Source: Cellulomonas chitinilytica
GTDB taxonomy: Bacteria > Actinomycetota > Actinomycetes > Actinomycetales > Cellulomonadaceae
Assembly (NCBI RefSeq): GCF_016862675.1
Contig: NZ_BONK01000004.1
Location: 310,001-374,000, forward strand
Length of the DNA: 64,000 bases
Direction: 5' to 3'
Made by a program: the position numbers and the translations under genes. Within the stretch, counting starts at the first letter, position 1, and each line of letters starts with the position of its first letter. Of the stretch, positions 51,589 to 61,550 are shown in pieces. Under the pieces are notes generated by a model. It was not told where the DNA came from. It worked only from the letters and a program-made list of their open reading frames with translations, and did no database searches.

Positions 51589-52349
51589 CCACCACAGACA
51601 CAGCCATCGACACCGTCCTCACCGCCGAGAACATCACCAAGTCCTTCGGCGGGGTGCACGCCCTCAAGGGCGCCTCCATCACGATGCGGCGCGGCGAGGT
51701 CACCGCCCTCATCGGCGACAACGGCGCCGGCAAGTCGACGCTCGTGCGGTGCCTGTCCGGCATCCACAAGCCCGACTCCGGCACCATCACGCTCGACGGC
51801 GCGGTCGTGCAGATCGACTCGCCCCTCGCCGCGAAGCACCACGGCATCGAGACGGTCCAGCAGAACCTCGCGCTCGTCGAGGACCTCACGGTCTGGCAGA
51901 ACTTCTTCGTCGGCCGCGAGATCACCAAGGGTGTGGGGCCGTTCCAGATGCTCGACCGCAAGGCGATGCGCGACAAGGCGTCGACCCTGCTGTCCGGCCT
52001 CGCGGTCAACGTGCCGCCCGTGACGAGCCGCGTGCGGCGCCTGTCCGGCGGGCAGCGTCAGGCGGTCGCGATCGCCCGGGCCGCCGGCTGGGGCAGCTCC
52101 ATCGTCATCATGGACGAGCCGACCGCCGCCCTCGGCGTGCAGGAGACCGCCCGCGTCGAGGCCGTCATCCGCCGGCTGCAGGACTCGGGCGTCGCGGTGC
52201 TGCTCATCAGCCACAACTTCGACCAGGTCCTGCGCCTCGCCCAGCACGTCTGGGTCATGCGCGGCGGGCTCGCCGTGGCGCAGCGGCGCACGTCCGAGAC
52301 GACGGGCGACGAGCTCGTCGCGCTCATCACGGGCGCCCAGGCCGTCTGA
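51585..52349 (+). CDS. Sugar ABC transporter ATP-binding protein (FrcA-like, single domain)
   Basis: 254 residues: Walker A GDNGAGKST, Q-loop VQQNLALVEDLTVWQNFFVGRE, signature LSGGQRQAVAIARA, Walker B IVIMDEPTAALG and switch His LLISHNFDQV. Most carbohydrate type 2 systems use a double ATPase of about 500 residues; this one-domain form is like rhizobial FrcA. Its stop overlaps the next ATG (TGATG). Confidence 0.92.
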   Translation: MTTTDTAIDTVLTAENITKSFGGVHALKGASITMRRGEVTALIGDNGAGKSTLVRCLSGIHKPDSGTITLDGAVVQIDSPLAAKHHGIETVQQNLALVEDLTVWQNFFVGREITKGVGPFQMLDRKAMRDKASTLLSGLAVNVPPVTSRVRRLSGGQRQAVAIARAAGWGSSIVIMDEPTAALGVQETARVEAVIRRLQDSGVAVLLISHNFDQVLRLAQHVWVMRGGLAVAQRRTSETTGDELVALITGAQAV

Positions 52350-53227
52350 TGACGAACCCGATCGGCGTCCACGCCGGCTGCTGGGGGTTCGACTGGACCC
52401 CCGCGGCGGCCGACGCGACCATTGCCGCCGCCGCACGGGCCGGGTACGACCTCATCGAGATCCCGGCGATCGACCTCGCGGTGCTCGACCCCGCGGACAC
52501 CGCGTCCGCGCTGCACAGGCACGGCATCACCCCCGCCGTGTCGCTGGCCCTCGGGGAGGCGGACGACATCACGTCCCCCGACCCGGCGGTCGTCGGACGC
52601 GGGCTGCACCGGCTGCTCGCCGCGGTCCGGTTCGCCGGCGCGATCGGCGCCGGGTACGTCGGCGGCGTGACCCACTCGGCGATGCGCCGCTACCTGGCGG
52701 CACCCACCACCGAGGGCAGGGACCGTGCCGTGCGGACGCTGCGGGTCGTCGCGCAGGAGGCGTCGAGGCACGGCGTCGTCGTCGGCGTCGAGTACGTCAA
52801 CCGCTACGAGTCCAACCTGCTCAACACCGCTGCGCAGGCGCGCGCGTTCGTCGAGGACGTCGGCGAGGAGAACGTCGTCGTGCACCTCGACACGTTCCAC
52901 GCGGCCCTCGAGGAACGGGACCTCACCGCGGGTGTCCTCGACGCCGGGGAGCTGCTCGGGTACGTCCACGCGAGCGAGAACCACCGCGGCGCGCTGGGCA
53001 CCGGCTCGACCGACTGGCAGGCCTTCCTGCGGGCGCTGCTCTGGGCCGGGTTCCGCGGCCCGATCACCGTCGAGTCGTTCTCCCGCGACGTCGTCGGCCC
53101 GCGCTCCGCGGTCGACATCGCCCTGTGGCGCAGCCAGTGGGACGACCCCGACGTCGTCGCCGCCGAGTCCCTCACCTTCCTGCGCGCCCAGCTCGACGAG
53201 GCCCGGCGCGCCCCCGTCCACCACTGA
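52349..53227 (+). CDS. Sugar-phosphate isomerase/epimerase-family TIM barrel (first copy)
   Basis: 292 residues of the xylose-isomerase-like TIM-barrel family. Metal and catalytic positions resemble D-tagatose/D-psicose 3-epimerases: GVEYVNRYESN (first catalytic Glu), VVHLDTFHAALEE (Asp/His), HASENHRGALGTG and ITVESFSR (second Glu). It should epimerise a ketose or ketose phosphate at C3 or a neighbouring position. Overlaps the ATPase gene by 1 nt; the second epimerase follows 17 bp later. Confidence 0.88.
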   Translation: MTNPIGVHAGCWGFDWTPAAADATIAAAARAGYDLIEIPAIDLAVLDPADTASALHRHGITPAVSLALGEADDITSPDPAVVGRGLHRLLAAVRFAGAIGAGYVGGVTHSAMRRYLAAPTTEGRDRAVRTLRVVAQEASRHGVVVGVEYVNRYESNLLNTAAQARAFVEDVGEENVVVHLDTFHAALEERDLTAGVLDAGELLGYVHASENHRGALGTGSTDWQAFLRALLWAGFRGPITVESFSRDVVGPRSAVDIALWRSQWDDPDVVAAESLTFLRAQLDEARRAPVHH

Positions 53228-53244
53228 TCCCCAGGAGAGAACCC

Positions 53245-54111
53245 ATGACCAACAAGCTCGGTGTGCACGCCCTCGTCTTCGCCGGCGGCACCTCGCCCGA
53301 CGAGATGACCCAGACCATCCGGCAGACCAAGGAGGCCGGCTTCGACATTCTCGAGCTGTCGCTGCACGACTCACCGGCGCTCGACGTCGCCGCCGCCCGG
53401 GCCGAGCTCGACGCCGCGGGTCTCGGCATCGTCTGCTCGCGCGGCCTCGCGTTCGCCGCCGACGTCTCGTCCGACGACCCCGCGGTCGTCGCGAAGGGTG
53501 CCGCGCTGCTGCACGAGTCGCTGCAGATCACGCACGACCTCGGCGGCACGCACTTCACCGGCGCCCTCTACAGCGCGCTCGGCAAGTACGGCGCCCCGCT
53601 GTCGGCCGCGGGCCGCGCCAACGTCGTCTCGACCCTCCAGGACCTCGCCAAGGAGGCCGCCGACCAGGGCATGACGCTCGGCCTGGAGATCTGCAACCGG
53701 TACGAGACGAACGTCATCAACACCGCCGCCGACGCACTGCGTCTCGCCGACGACATCGGGTCCGACAACGTGCTGATCCACCTCGACACGTACCACATGA
53801 ACATCGAGGAGGACGACTTCGTGCGGCCCGTGCTGCTCGTCGGCGACCGGCTCGGGTACGTCCACATCGGCGAGAACCACCGCGGCTACCTCGGCAGCGG
53901 CCACCTCGACTTCACGTCGTTCTTCCACGCGCTCGCGACGATCGACTACCGCGGCCCCATCACGTTCGAGTCGTTCTCGTCGGCCGTCGTCTCCCCGACG
54001 CTGTCGAACGACCTCGCCATCTGGCGCAACCTGTGGGACGACGGCCCGGCCCTCGCCGCGCACGCCCGGCAGTACCTGCTCACCCTGCTCGAGGCGAACC
54101 GTGGCGCCTGA
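53245..54111 (+). CDS. Sugar-phosphate isomerase/epimerase-family TIM barrel (second copy)
   Basis: 288 residues, paralogous to the preceding protein with the same landmarks: GLEICNRYETNVINT, LIHLDTYHMNIEEDD, HIGENHRGYLGSGHLD and ITFESFSS. All metal-binding Glu/Asp/His positions are kept in both copies, so both should be active, probably on different substrates or steps. The ATG has CAGGAGAG upstream. The next gene starts inside its 3' end (11-bp overlap). Confidence 0.88.
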   Translation: MTNKLGVHALVFAGGTSPDEMTQTIRQTKEAGFDILELSLHDSPALDVAAARAELDAAGLGIVCSRGLAFAADVSSDDPAVVAKGAALLHESLQITHDLGGTHFTGALYSALGKYGAPLSAAGRANVVSTLQDLAKEAADQGMTLGLEICNRYETNVINTAADALRLADDIGSDNVLIHLDTYHMNIEEDDFVRPVLLVGDRLGYVHIGENHRGYLGSGHLDFTSFFHALATIDYRGPITFESFSSAVVSPTLSNDLAIWRNLWDDGPALAAHARQYLLTLLEANRGA

Positions 54112-54757
54112 GCCGCACGCCGACCTCGGCACGCTCGTCTCCCGGGTCCACACGCTCGTCGAGCGGGCAGCCGGGCGCCGCGTCGTCGTCGGGATCACCG
54201 GCAGCCCCGGCGCGGGCAAGACGACGCTCGCGCTGCGGCTCGTCGACGCCCTCGGCCCGCAGGCCGTGCACCTGCCGATGGACGGGTTCCACCTCGCCAA
54301 CGCCACGCTCGACGCGCTCGGTCGGCACGACCGCAAGGGCGCCCTCGACACGTTCGACGGCTGGGGGTTCCTCGCCCTGCTGCGCCGCGTGCACGACGAG
54401 CAGGGCCACACCGTGTACGCGCCGAGCTTCCGGCGCGAGGTCGACGAGCCCGTCGCCGGCGAGATCGCGATCGAGCCCTACCACGGGATCGTCGTCGCCG
54501 AAGGGAACTACCTCCTCGTCGACGACGGGCCGTGGGCGCAGGTCCGCGACGTCCTCGACGAGGCCTGGTACTGCGACGCCGCGGGCGACGAGCGCGAGCG
54601 CCGGCTCGTCGACCGGCACACCCGGCACGGCAGGACCGTCGAGGCCGCCACCGCGTGGGCCACCGAGGTCGACGGGCGCAACGCGGTCGTCATCGAGGCG
54701 ACGATCACGCGGGCCGACCTCGTCGTCTCGGGGACCATCCCGGAGACGGTCGCCTGA
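54101..54757 (+). CDS. P-loop sugar/nucleoside kinase (FrcK/uridine-kinase-like)
   Basis: 218 residues of the phosphoribulokinase/uridine-kinase superfamily: P-loop GITGSPGAGKTTLALRL, the substrate-site Asp in VHLPMDGFHLANATLDALGR, GALDTFDGWGFLALLRR, VVAEGNYLL and a lid-like RRLVDRHTRHGRT. Relatives occur in the rhizobial frc fructose operon. It likely phosphorylates the imported or epimerised ketose. The GTG at 54101 overlaps the upstream epimerase. A hairpin terminator follows directly, closing the operon. Confidence 0.88.
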   Translation: MAPEPHADLGTLVSRVHTLVERAAGRRVVVGITGSPGAGKTTLALRLVDALGPQAVHLPMDGFHLANATLDALGRHDRKGALDTFDGWGFLALLRRVHDEQGHTVYAPSFRREVDEPVAGEIAIEPYHGIVVAEGNYLLVDDGPWAQVRDVLDEAWYCDAAGDERERRLVDRHTRHGRTVEAATAWATEVDGRNAVVIEATITRADLVVSGTIPETVA

Positions 54758-54758
54758 A

Positions 54759-54780
54759 GGACGGGGGACAACCCCCGTCC
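54759..54780 (+). terminator. GGACGGGGG/CCCCCGTCC hairpin ending the ketose operon
   Basis: A perfect 9-bp stem with an ACAA tetraloop starting 2 nt after the kinase stop codon. Strong intrinsic-type terminator without a U tract. Confidence 0.8.
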
Positions 54781-54818
54781 GTCCGGCGGTGCGCCCCGTG
54801 CTCGTCGGGCCGCCGGAC
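54781..54818 (+). other. Second inverted repeat before the histidine kinase gene
   Basis: GTCCGGCGG (54781-54789) pairs perfectly with CCGCCGGAC (54810-54818) across a 20-nt loop. It abuts the terminator and ends 16 nt before the kinase ATG. It may be a tandem terminator or an operator of the two-component genes. GAGGCT 7 nt before the ATG is a possible -10 element. Confidence 0.5.
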
Positions 54819-54834
54819 CGCGAGGCTTGTCCCC

Positions 54835-56148
54835 ATGAGCAACACGATCTTCTCCGGCCGGACCTGGCGCGAGTACGTCTACCACTGGGCGGCGCTGTTC
54901 CTGGGGTCGTTCGGCCTCGCGTACGTGCTGCTCGTCCCGTCGCTGGCCGCGGGGCTGCTCGTCACCGTCGTCGGCCTGTTCCTCGTCGGCGGCCTGGTGC
55001 TGGGTGCACGGGGCTGGGGTGCGGCGTGGCGGGGGCTGGCGGACGGCCTGCTCGACGAGCACGTCGCCGCACCGCCGGCGTTCGTGCGCCCGCGCGGGTT
55101 CTGGCGGTCGCTCGGCGCCATGCTGTTCGACAGCACCGGCTGGCGTGCGCTGCTGTTCATGCTCGTGGCGTTCCCGCTGTCGATCGTCACGTTCGTCGTC
55201 TCGACGGTGTTCCTCGCGATCGGTCTGGGCGGCGTGACGTACTGGATGTGGTGGCGGTGGCTGCCGGAGCAGACGATGGACGACGGCACCGTGCACCGCG
55301 GCTTCTCGATCGCGAACGGCGACTGGTACTGGTTCGCGGACCGGCCGTCACGCGTCGCGCTCGTCGCGCTCGGCGGCGTCGTGTTCCTCGCGATCTGGCC
55401 GCTGATCAACCACGGCCTCGCGAGCCTGGCCCGGATGCTGTCGCGCGGGCTGCTCGGCCCGACGTCGGGTGCCGTCCGGGTCGCCCAGCTGCGCGCCTCG
55501 CGTGCCGCCGCCGTCGAGGACGCCGACGCCCGCCTGCGCCGCATCGAGCGCGACCTGCACGACGGCACCCAGGCCCGCCTCGTCGCCGTCGCGATGCAGC
55601 TCGGCGAGGCACAGGACATCCTCGCCACCGGTGGGGACCCGACCCTCGCCGCCGACCTGGTCGACGTCGCGCACACCTCCACGAAGGAGGCGCTCACCGA
55701 GCTCCGGGAGATCGCGCGCGGCATCCACCCGCCGGCCCTCGACGACGGCCTCGCCGTCGCCCTCGAGACGTTCGCGGCGCGCGTGCCGCTGCCCGTCACC
55801 GTCCAGGTCGACCCGGCGCTGGAGTCCGACGGCGGGATCTCCCCGGCGGTCCGCTCCATCGCGTACTTCACCGCCGCCGAGCTGCTGACCAACGCGGCCA
55901 AGCACGCGGGAGCGACCCGCGCCGTCCTGACGGTCGAGCGGCCGGACGCCGACTCCCTGCACCTACGGGTGCACGACGACGGCCGCGGCGGCGCCGTCGT
56001 CGTGCACGGAGGTCAGGACGGGCTGCGCACCGGCCTCGCAGGGTTGACCGAGCGCATCGCGACGGTCGACGGCGACTTCACGCTGACCAGCCCGGCCGGT
56101 GGGCCTACGGTCGTCGACGTGACGCTGCCGACCTCCACCCGCCCGTGA
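54835..56148 (+). CDS. Two-component sensor histidine kinase (NarL/LuxR type, HisKA_3)
   Basis: 437 residues. Four hydrophobic segments (about 15-50, 100-135 and 180-200) form a membrane 'sensor' domain. The dimerisation helix holds the phospho-acceptor His in IERDLHDGTQARLVAVAMQL, with REIARGIHPPAL after it. The ATPase domain has FTAAELLTNAAKHAGAT (N box), HDDGRGGA (G1) and GLRTGLAGLTERIATVDG (G2). It should autophosphorylate and pass phosphate to the overlapping response regulator. The signal is unknown; related systems sense envelope stress. Confidence 0.93.
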   Translation: MSNTIFSGRTWREYVYHWAALFLGSFGLAYVLLVPSLAAGLLVTVVGLFLVGGLVLGARGWGAAWRGLADGLLDEHVAAPPAFVRPRGFWRSLGAMLFDSTGWRALLFMLVAFPLSIVTFVVSTVFLAIGLGGVTYWMWWRWLPEQTMDDGTVHRGFSIANGDWYWFADRPSRVALVALGGVVFLAIWPLINHGLASLARMLSRGLLGPTSGAVRVAQLRASRAAAVEDADARLRRIERDLHDGTQARLVAVAMQLGEAQDILATGGDPTLAADLVDVAHTSTKEALTELREIARGIHPPALDDGLAVALETFAARVPLPVTVQVDPALESDGGISPAVRSIAYFTAAELLTNAAKHAGATRAVLTVERPDADSLHLRVHDDGRGGAVVVHGGQDGLRTGLAGLTERIATVDGDFTLTSPAGGPTVVDVTLPTSTRP

Positions 56149-56840
56149 CGCCGTCCGACCCCGGCGCGGACGCGACACCGCTGCGCATCGTGCTTGCCGA
56201 GGACTCGGTGATCCTCCGCGACGGTCTCGTCGCGCTCCTCGCCCGCCGTGGGCACGACGTCGTCGCGGTCGGCGACGGCGACGCGCTCGTCCGGGAGGTC
56301 ACGCAGCGAGGAGCAGGCGGCCTGCCCGACGTCGTGATCGCCGACATCCGGATGCCACCGACGTTCACGGACGAGGGCATGCGTGCGGCGACCGCGCTCC
56401 GCGCCGCACACCCGACGCTCCCCGTGCTGGTGTTCTCGCAGTACGTCGAGACCCGGTACGCCACGCAGCTTCTCGCGGGCGGGGCCGGCGGCGTCGGGTA
56501 CCTGCTCAAGGACCGGGTCGCCGAGGTGCGGGACTTCCTCGACGCCGTCCGGCGGGTCGCCTCCGGGCAGACCGTGCTCGACCCCGAGGTGGTGACCCAG
56601 CTCATGGGCTCGACCTCCGCCACCGCCGACCCCGGCCTCGGCCGCCTGACCCCGCGCGAGCGCGAGGTCCTCGAGCTCATGGCCGAGGGCCGCTCCAACG
56701 GCGCGATCGCTGACCGGCTGTTCCTCTCCTACGGGGCCGTGGAGAAGAACGTGGCCCAGATCTTCACGAAGCTCGGCCTCGAGGCCGACTCGGCGGACCA
56801 CCGCCGCGTCCTCGCGGTCCTGCGCTACCTCGGCGCGTAG
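56145..56840 (+). CDS. LuxR/NarL-family response regulator
   Basis: 231 residues. The receiver domain has VLAEDSVILRDGL, the phospho-acceptor Asp in VVIADIRMPP, SQYVETRYA and YLLKDRV (conserved Lys). The DNA-binding HTH has LTPREREVLELMAEGRSNGAIADRLFLSYGAVEKNVAQIFTKLGL. The GTG start overlaps the kinase stop as GTGA. It regulates unknown targets, possibly its own operon through the repeat upstream. Confidence 0.94.
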   Translation: MTPSDPGADATPLRIVLAEDSVILRDGLVALLARRGHDVVAVGDGDALVREVTQRGAGGLPDVVIADIRMPPTFTDEGMRAATALRAAHPTLPVLVFSQYVETRYATQLLAGGAGGVGYLLKDRVAEVRDFLDAVRRVASGQTVLDPEVVTQLMGSTSATADPGLGRLTPREREVLELMAEGRSNGAIADRLFLSYGAVEKNVAQIFTKLGLEADSADHRRVLAVLRYLGA

Positions 56841-56926
56841 CGCCTGCTGCGGAACAACTGCTCCGTTCGGGCGCACCGGCTCGTATCCGCTCGCCGAAGC
56901 GGGTGCGCGCGGACATGATCTGCATC

Positions 56927-57970
56927 GTGCCCACCGCCGACGAGCTGACCGATGCCGAGCTGGCCGCCAGGTTCGCGTCTGTGCTCTCGGAGCTCGCGGC
57001 AGAGACTCTCCGCATCGAGGTCCACCTCGGCGCTGCTCATGACACCTATCCGGCACCACTCGATGAGCCGCCGGCGCTCGCGGTCATCGATGACCCGAGC
57101 AGCGTCGCCGCTCTCCTCGAAGGTCTCGCGACCGCCGACATGACGCGACGAGTCGTCGCGCAGGCTCTCCCCGCGATCCGGATCTGGTTCTGCGACAAGG
57201 ACGGCGAGATCGGCTACGTGGACCTCCTCTCACCGAGCTGGGTGCGGGGGCCGTGGCCCTACGACGGGCACCTCGCGCGCCCGGTCCTCGTCGATGTGCT
57301 CGACCGCCTGGGCCCGACAGTGTGGCCTCGACGCACGATCGAGGCCGATCTGCTTGAGGCCCCGCCAGCCGAGTCCCTCGACGCGCGTGCGCTCGCCACG
57401 CTGTGGGACGCCCGATGGCCCGGCGTGGCACCGATCGCCCACGGCCTGCCCCCGCGCAGCGACCGCTGGGTCCGGTTCCACAGTCTGCCCGGCTCGAAGC
57501 GGTACTCCGACGACGAGGGTGAGTACGAGGAGCTCCTGCACCGGCACCATGTGGTTCTCGACGAGCTCGCTTCCTACGAAGACGCGCCGGAACGTGAGGT
57601 GCTTGTCGTGACCTGCTCGTGGTCGAGCACCCCGACTCCCGCTCCGCGGGGAGCGCCGATCACCGCGACGTTGCCGGACTCGCGGTACTGGATGAGTGTG
57701 CTGACGAGCGAGCCCGACGAGGACGACGTGGGCAGCTGGATGCATCTCTTCTTCGACTTCCTCGACCGGGGTGACCGGCGCATCGAGCGTCTGTTGCGGC
57801 TCGTCGCGGACGACATCGCAGCGGAAGTCCTGATCGGAGACCCGAGCATGCGGTGGCTGTACCACCCCTACGACGGCGGAGCCGACGTCTACCCCGCGAC
57901 CGTCGAGCTCCGCGACGAGCTGCGTGTCCGGCACAGGGACTGGCTCTCGACCCACCCTTCGGGCTATTAG
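56927..57970 (+). CDS. Hypothetical protein with DUF3885-like C-terminus
   Basis: 347 residues, cytoplasmic, acidic. The C-terminal part with LIGDPSMRWLYHPYDGGADV and a final RVRHRDWLSTHPSGY resembles DUF3885, a family of unknown function often found near polymorphic-toxin immunity genes. The N-terminal 200 residues have no match I know. Base composition is slightly less GC-extreme than its neighbours. The start is uncertain: the GTG at 56927 lies 7 nt after a CATGAT hexamer, while an ATG at 56915 or a GTG at 56903 would add residues. Confidence 0.6.
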   Translation: MPTADELTDAELAARFASVLSELAAETLRIEVHLGAAHDTYPAPLDEPPALAVIDDPSSVAALLEGLATADMTRRVVAQALPAIRIWFCDKDGEIGYVDLLSPSWVRGPWPYDGHLARPVLVDVLDRLGPTVWPRRTIEADLLEAPPAESLDARALATLWDARWPGVAPIAHGLPPRSDRWVRFHSLPGSKRYSDDEGEYEELLHRHHVVLDELASYEDAPEREVLVVTCSWSSTPTPAPRGAPITATLPDSRYWMSVLTSEPDEDDVGSWMHLFFDFLDRGDRRIERLLRLVADDIAAEVLIGDPSMRWLYHPYDGGADVYPATVELRDELRVRHRDWLSTHPSGY

Positions 57971-57977
57971 GGCCGAT

Positions 57978-57995
57978 CCCTCGACGGGTCGAGCG
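57978..57995. terminator. Weak bidirectional hairpin between convergent genes
   Basis: CTCGA (57980-57984) pairs with TCGAG (57989-57993) around CGGG, with flanking C/G pairing, in the 28-bp gap between the DUF3885-like gene and vapC. Confidence 0.4.
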
Positions 57996-57998
57996 GGA

Positions 57999-58431
57999 CT
58001 AGGGCGCCACGGGCGACAGCACGTGCACGTGCCGACGGTCATCGGGGTGCAGGGCGTTCGCGAGACGGCTGTCGAACGTCACGAGGACGGCGTCCGAGGT
58101 GGCGGCGAGGTTGACGAGGTGCAGGTCGGTGACCTGCTTGTACCCGGCCGGCGTGCTGATGATCGCGGGCGCCGCGAGGCTGGCGCCGTCCGACACCGAC
58201 CGGTGCGCGGGCAGCGCGCGGATCGCTGAGAGCAGGCCGAGAGCGGCGCTCGGGCTGATCTGCTGCCCGGTGACTGCCGGGTTCATGCTCAGGCGGAGCA
58301 GGCCGGTCTCGGTGAGTGCGGTGGTGGCGAACGCCGTCACGGTCGCGAACCACGCGTGAGCGGCCCCGTGGTGGACGTGGCTGGGGTGCGCGAGGGCCAT
58401 GAGGACGTTGACGTCCAGCAGCCAGAGCGGG

Positions 58432-58445
<14 letters not shown>
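57999..58445 (-). CDS. vapC: VapC-like PIN-domain ribonuclease toxin
   Basis: 148 residues. The four acidic PIN residues are present: LLDVNVLMALAH (Asp), LTETGLLRL (Glu), QVTDLHLVNLA (Asp) and VTFDSRLA (Asp). It should cleave RNA (tRNA or rRNA) and be held inactive by the upstream antitoxin. This is the subgroup that carries the HPSHVHH region. The GTG at 58443-58445 overlaps the antitoxin's 3' end by 14 bp, so translation is coupled. Confidence 0.92.
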
Positions 58446-59779
<1,334 letters not shown>

Positions 59780-59837
59780 CTAGGATCACGGGCGCGGGTC
59801 CGTCGGCCCGCGGCGGCGACGAGGCCGGAGGGGCACG

Positions 59838-61547
59838 ATGGCGGAGGACGGGCGCCCGCACGTGGTCGTCGTCGGCTCGGGCTTCGGCGGGTCCGTCGCG
59901 GCGCTGCGGCTGTCCGAGAAGGGGTATCGGGTCACCGTCCTCGAGGCCGGCCGGCGCTTCACGCCCGAGACGCTGCCCCGCACGTCGTGGGACGTCCGCC
60001 GGTTCCTGTGGGCGCCGCGGCTCGGCTGCCACGGCATCCAGCGCATCCACCTGCTCCCCGACGTCGTCGTGCTCGCGGGTGCCGGGGTCGGCGGCGGGTC
60101 GCTCGTGTACGCGAACACCCTGTACGAGCCGCAGTCCGACGTGTTCTACGCCGACCCGCAGTGGGCCGGCCTCACCGACTGGCGCGACGAGCTCGCACCG
60201 CACTACGACCAGGCGCGCCGCATGCTCGGCGTCGTCGAGAACCCGACGGACAGCCCGGCCGACGAGGTCGTCAAGGCGGCGGCGCGCGATCTCGGCGTCG
60301 AGGGCAGCTACCGGCGGGCACCTGTGGGGGTCGTGTTCGGAGAGCCCGGGGCGGCAGTCCCGGACCCGTTCTTCGGGGGCGTCGGTCCCGAGCGGCGCGG
60401 GTGCCTGCAGTGCGGCGAGTGCATGACGGGGTGCCGGCACGGTGCGAAGAACACGCTCGAGACGAACTACCTGTGGCTCGCCGAGCGGGCGGGCGCGCGG
60501 ATCGTCCCGGACACCACGGCGGACGCCGTCCGGCCGCGCGACGACGGGCGGTACGACGTCGACGTGCGGCGCACCGGCGGGCGCGCGCGGCGGACGTTCG
60601 TCGCGGACCAGGTCGTCGTCGCGGCCGGGGCGTGGGGGACGCAGGCGCTGCTCCACCGGATGCGGGCGTCCGGCACCCTGCCACAGCTGTCGCCGCGGCT
60701 CGGCCGGCTGACCAGGACGAACTCCGAGGCGCTCGGCGGGGCGGTCCGGCGGCTGCGCGGCGCCCGGCGCGGCACGGACCTGAACAGCGGTGTCGCGATC
60801 ACGTCGTCCGTGTGGCTCGACGAGCGCACCCACCTGGAACCCGTGCGGTACGGCCGCGGCTCGAACCTCATGGGGCTGCTCGGCACCGTCCTCACCGACG
60901 GCGGCGGGCGGGTGCCGCGGCCGCTGCGGTGGCTCGGGCAGGTCGTCCGGCACCCGGGGCAGGTCGCGTCGAACCTCGTCGGCATGCGGTCCTGGTCCGA
61001 GCGGACGGTCATCGGGCTCGTCATGCAGACCGGCGACGCGTCGATCACCGTCGCGCCGCGGCGGACCTGGCGCGGGCGGTGGCGGCTCACGTCCACCCCC
61101 GGGGACGGCGAGCCGAACCCCACGTGGATCCCGCAGGCGAACGACGCGTACCGCGCGATGGCTCGGCACGTCGGCGGGTTCCCGATGAGCAGCGTCGGCG
61201 AGGTCGTCGACATCCCCATGACCGCGCACTTCATCGGCGGCTGCGTCATCGGCGCGACGCCGCGCGACGGTGTCGTGGACGCGTACCACCGGGTGTTCGG
61301 GTACCCCGGGCTGCACGTGATGGACGGGTCGACGGTGTCCGCGAACCTCGGCGTGAACCCGTCGCTCACCATCACCGCGCAGGCCGAGCGGGCGTGCTCC
61401 CTGTGGCCGAACGCCGGCGACGCCGACCCACGCCCGGCCCTCGGCGAGCCGTACCGGCGGCTCGCGGCCGTCGCGCCGCGCCGACCCGTCGTCCCGGCGG
61501 GGGCTCCGGCGTCGCTCCCGCTGACGGTCGTCCGGCGGGAGCGGTAG
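59838..61547 (+). CDS. GMC-type FAD oxidoreductase, cholesterol-oxidase-like, with Cys cluster
   Basis: 569 residues. The FAD-binding motif is VVVGSGFGGSVAALRLSEKGY. LAGAGVGGGSLVYANTL, and the C-terminal active-site run HFIGGCVIGATPRDGVVDAY and VMDGSTVSANLGVNPSLTI, match the actinobacterial cholesterol-oxidase-like GMC group. A CLQCGECMTGCRHGAKNT segment (about residues 193-210) carries four Cys in a ferredoxin-like C-x2-C-x2-C-x3-C pattern. No signal peptide. It oxidises an alcohol or sterol-like substrate; the substrate is unknown. TAGGAT (59781-59786) is a possible -10 element. Confidence 0.9.
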   Translation: MAEDGRPHVVVVGSGFGGSVAALRLSEKGYRVTVLEAGRRFTPETLPRTSWDVRRFLWAPRLGCHGIQRIHLLPDVVVLAGAGVGGGSLVYANTLYEPQSDVFYADPQWAGLTDWRDELAPHYDQARRMLGVVENPTDSPADEVVKAAARDLGVEGSYRRAPVGVVFGEPGAAVPDPFFGGVGPERRGCLQCGECMTGCRHGAKNTLETNYLWLAERAGARIVPDTTADAVRPRDDGRYDVDVRRTGGRARRTFVADQVVVAAGAWGTQALLHRMRASGTLPQLSPRLGRLTRTNSEALGGAVRRLRGARRGTDLNSGVAITSSVWLDERTHLEPVRYGRGSNLMGLLGTVLTDGGGRVPRPLRWLGQVVRHPGQVASNLVGMRSWSERTVIGLVMQTGDASITVAPRRTWRGRWRLTSTPGDGEPNPTWIPQANDAYRAMARHVGGFPMSSVGEVVDIPMTAHFIGGCVIGATPRDGVVDAYHRVFGYPGLHVMDGSTVSANLGVNPSLTITAQAERACSLWPNAGDADPRPALGEPYRRLAAVAPRRPVVPAGAPASLPLTVVRRER

Positions 61548-61550
61548 GGG

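Noticed and set aside
52725-56840. 1371-codon plus-strand frame ending in the response regulator
   Set aside because: Only the last 231 codons are the regulator; upstream it runs out of frame through the epimerase, kinase and histidine kinase genes.
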